Assembly (NCBI RefSeq): GCF_043555935.1
Contig: NZ_JBIGIB010000001.1
Span: 248,001-312,000, forward strand
Reading direction: 5' to 3'
Length of the DNA: 64,000 nucleotides
Source of the DNA: Pelomonas baiyunensis
Lineage (GTDB): Bacteria > Pseudomonadota > Gammaproteobacteria > Burkholderiales > Burkholderiaceae_C
The position numbers were made by a program, and so were the translations under genes. Positions 63,757 through 64,000 of this stretch are shown here, one piece after another (the first letter of the stretch is position 1; every line of letters begins with the position of its first letter). The notes below the pieces were generated by a model. That model saw only the letters and a list, made by a program, of their open reading frames with translations. It searched no databases and had not been told where the DNA came from.

Positions 63757-64000
63757 CGCCGGGCGCGCGGCCCTTGGTGGTCTTGCGTGCGCCCGAGAGC
63801 CAGTCGTGCAGCGTGGCGAACAGCTGTTCGGCCACCACGGGCTTGGCGACGTGGTCGTCCATGCCGGCATCCAGGCAGCGCTGGCGCTCTTCGTCGAAGG
63901 CATTGGCCGTCATGGCCAGGATGGGCAGGTCGGCCGCCTGGGGCAGGGCGCGGATGGCGCGGGTGGCGTCCAGCCCGTCCATCACCGGCATCTGCACGTC
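63731..64000 (-). CDS. Response-regulator receiver protein, C-terminal part (5' end outside window)
   Basis: Only the last ~88 residues are in the window; the frame stays open to the right edge. Visible is the second half of a receiver domain: MQMPVMDGLDATRAIRALPQAADLPILAMTANAFDEERQRCLDAGMDDHVAKPV, with the Asp before MQMPVMDG to be found outside, Thr-Ala in MTAN and Lys in VAKP. The ending lacks an output domain, so it is either the last receiver of a hybrid kinase or a stand-alone receiver. It overlaps the carbonic anhydrase gene tail to tail. Confidence 0.8.
   Translation of the reverse strand, partial: DVQMPVMDGLDATRAIRALPQAADLPILAMTANAFDEERQRCLDAGMDDHVAKPVVAEQLFATLHDWLSGARKTTKGRAPGVTGPSTTP

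Overview
The window comes from a high-GC chromosome of a betaproteobacterium, most likely order Burkholderiales (Comamonadaceae or the Rubrivivax/Leptothrix group). The evidence is a groESL operon with a CIRCE element, ResB/CcsA (system II) cytochrome c maturation beside cytochrome c4, a DUF1415 gene, a PEP-CTERM protein, a gltIJKL amino-acid importer, a type A RNase P RNA and dispersed GC-rich intergenic repeats. No rRNA, tRNA, CRISPR array or intact transposase gene was seen. The genus is inferred from gene content only.

Layout. 1-4.3 kb: phosphorelay cluster (3' end of a hybrid histidine kinase, HPt protein, receiver-nucleotidyl cyclase, membrane protein with a cyclic-nucleotide domain, and a convergent OmpR-type regulator). 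4.4-9.4 kb: small hypothetical gene, a 262-bp MITE-like element with a CTAG target duplication, DUF1415, an M20 amidohydrolase, and a ZnuD-like TonB receptor with a small secreted protein before it. 9.4-21.1 kb: the most unusual region, a double set of circularly permuted ATP-grasp, alpha-E and transglutaminase genes with a transglutaminase-DUF2126 (putative amidoligase) fusion. It is preceded by a good sigma-54 promoter and an NtrC-like palindrome, and interrupted by a 549-bp inverted-repeat element and by a toxin-antitoxin pair. 21.1-31.4 kb: secreted GH5 glucanase with lectin domains behind a LacI-type operator, an amino-acid-type binding protein, a DinB protein, a PEP-CTERM protein, a fused indolepyruvate:ferredoxin oxidoreductase divergent from an Lrp regulator, and a GAF-GGDEF cyclase. 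31.4-41 kb: ccsA-resB, cytochrome c4, engB, DUF1631, groEL-groES. 41-48.2 kb: LysR regulator, gltIJKL, DUF4394 lipoprotein, SDR and LysR pair. 48.2-52.8 kb: four-gene TelA/XpaC/VWA/solute-binding operon. 52.9-58.2 kb: five genes from pyrC to an FHA membrane protein, each overlapping the next by about 4 nt. 58.3-64 kb: cysK, rnpB, chemoreceptor, Bcr/CflA efflux pump, alpha-carbonic anhydrase, and the end of a receiver protein leaving the window.

How the genes fit together. The 9.4-21 kb cluster looks like a nitrogen-responsive peptide or amide synthesis and processing pathway with no settled biochemical function. One ATP-grasp copy keeps the nucleotide-binding residues; the fused second copy has lost them. 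The TelA operon looks like an envelope or stress system pairing cytosolic and membrane TelA/XpaC with two exported solute-binding-like proteins, one carrying a von Willebrand A domain. The first cluster links phosphorelay signalling to a second messenger and a membrane sensor of it.
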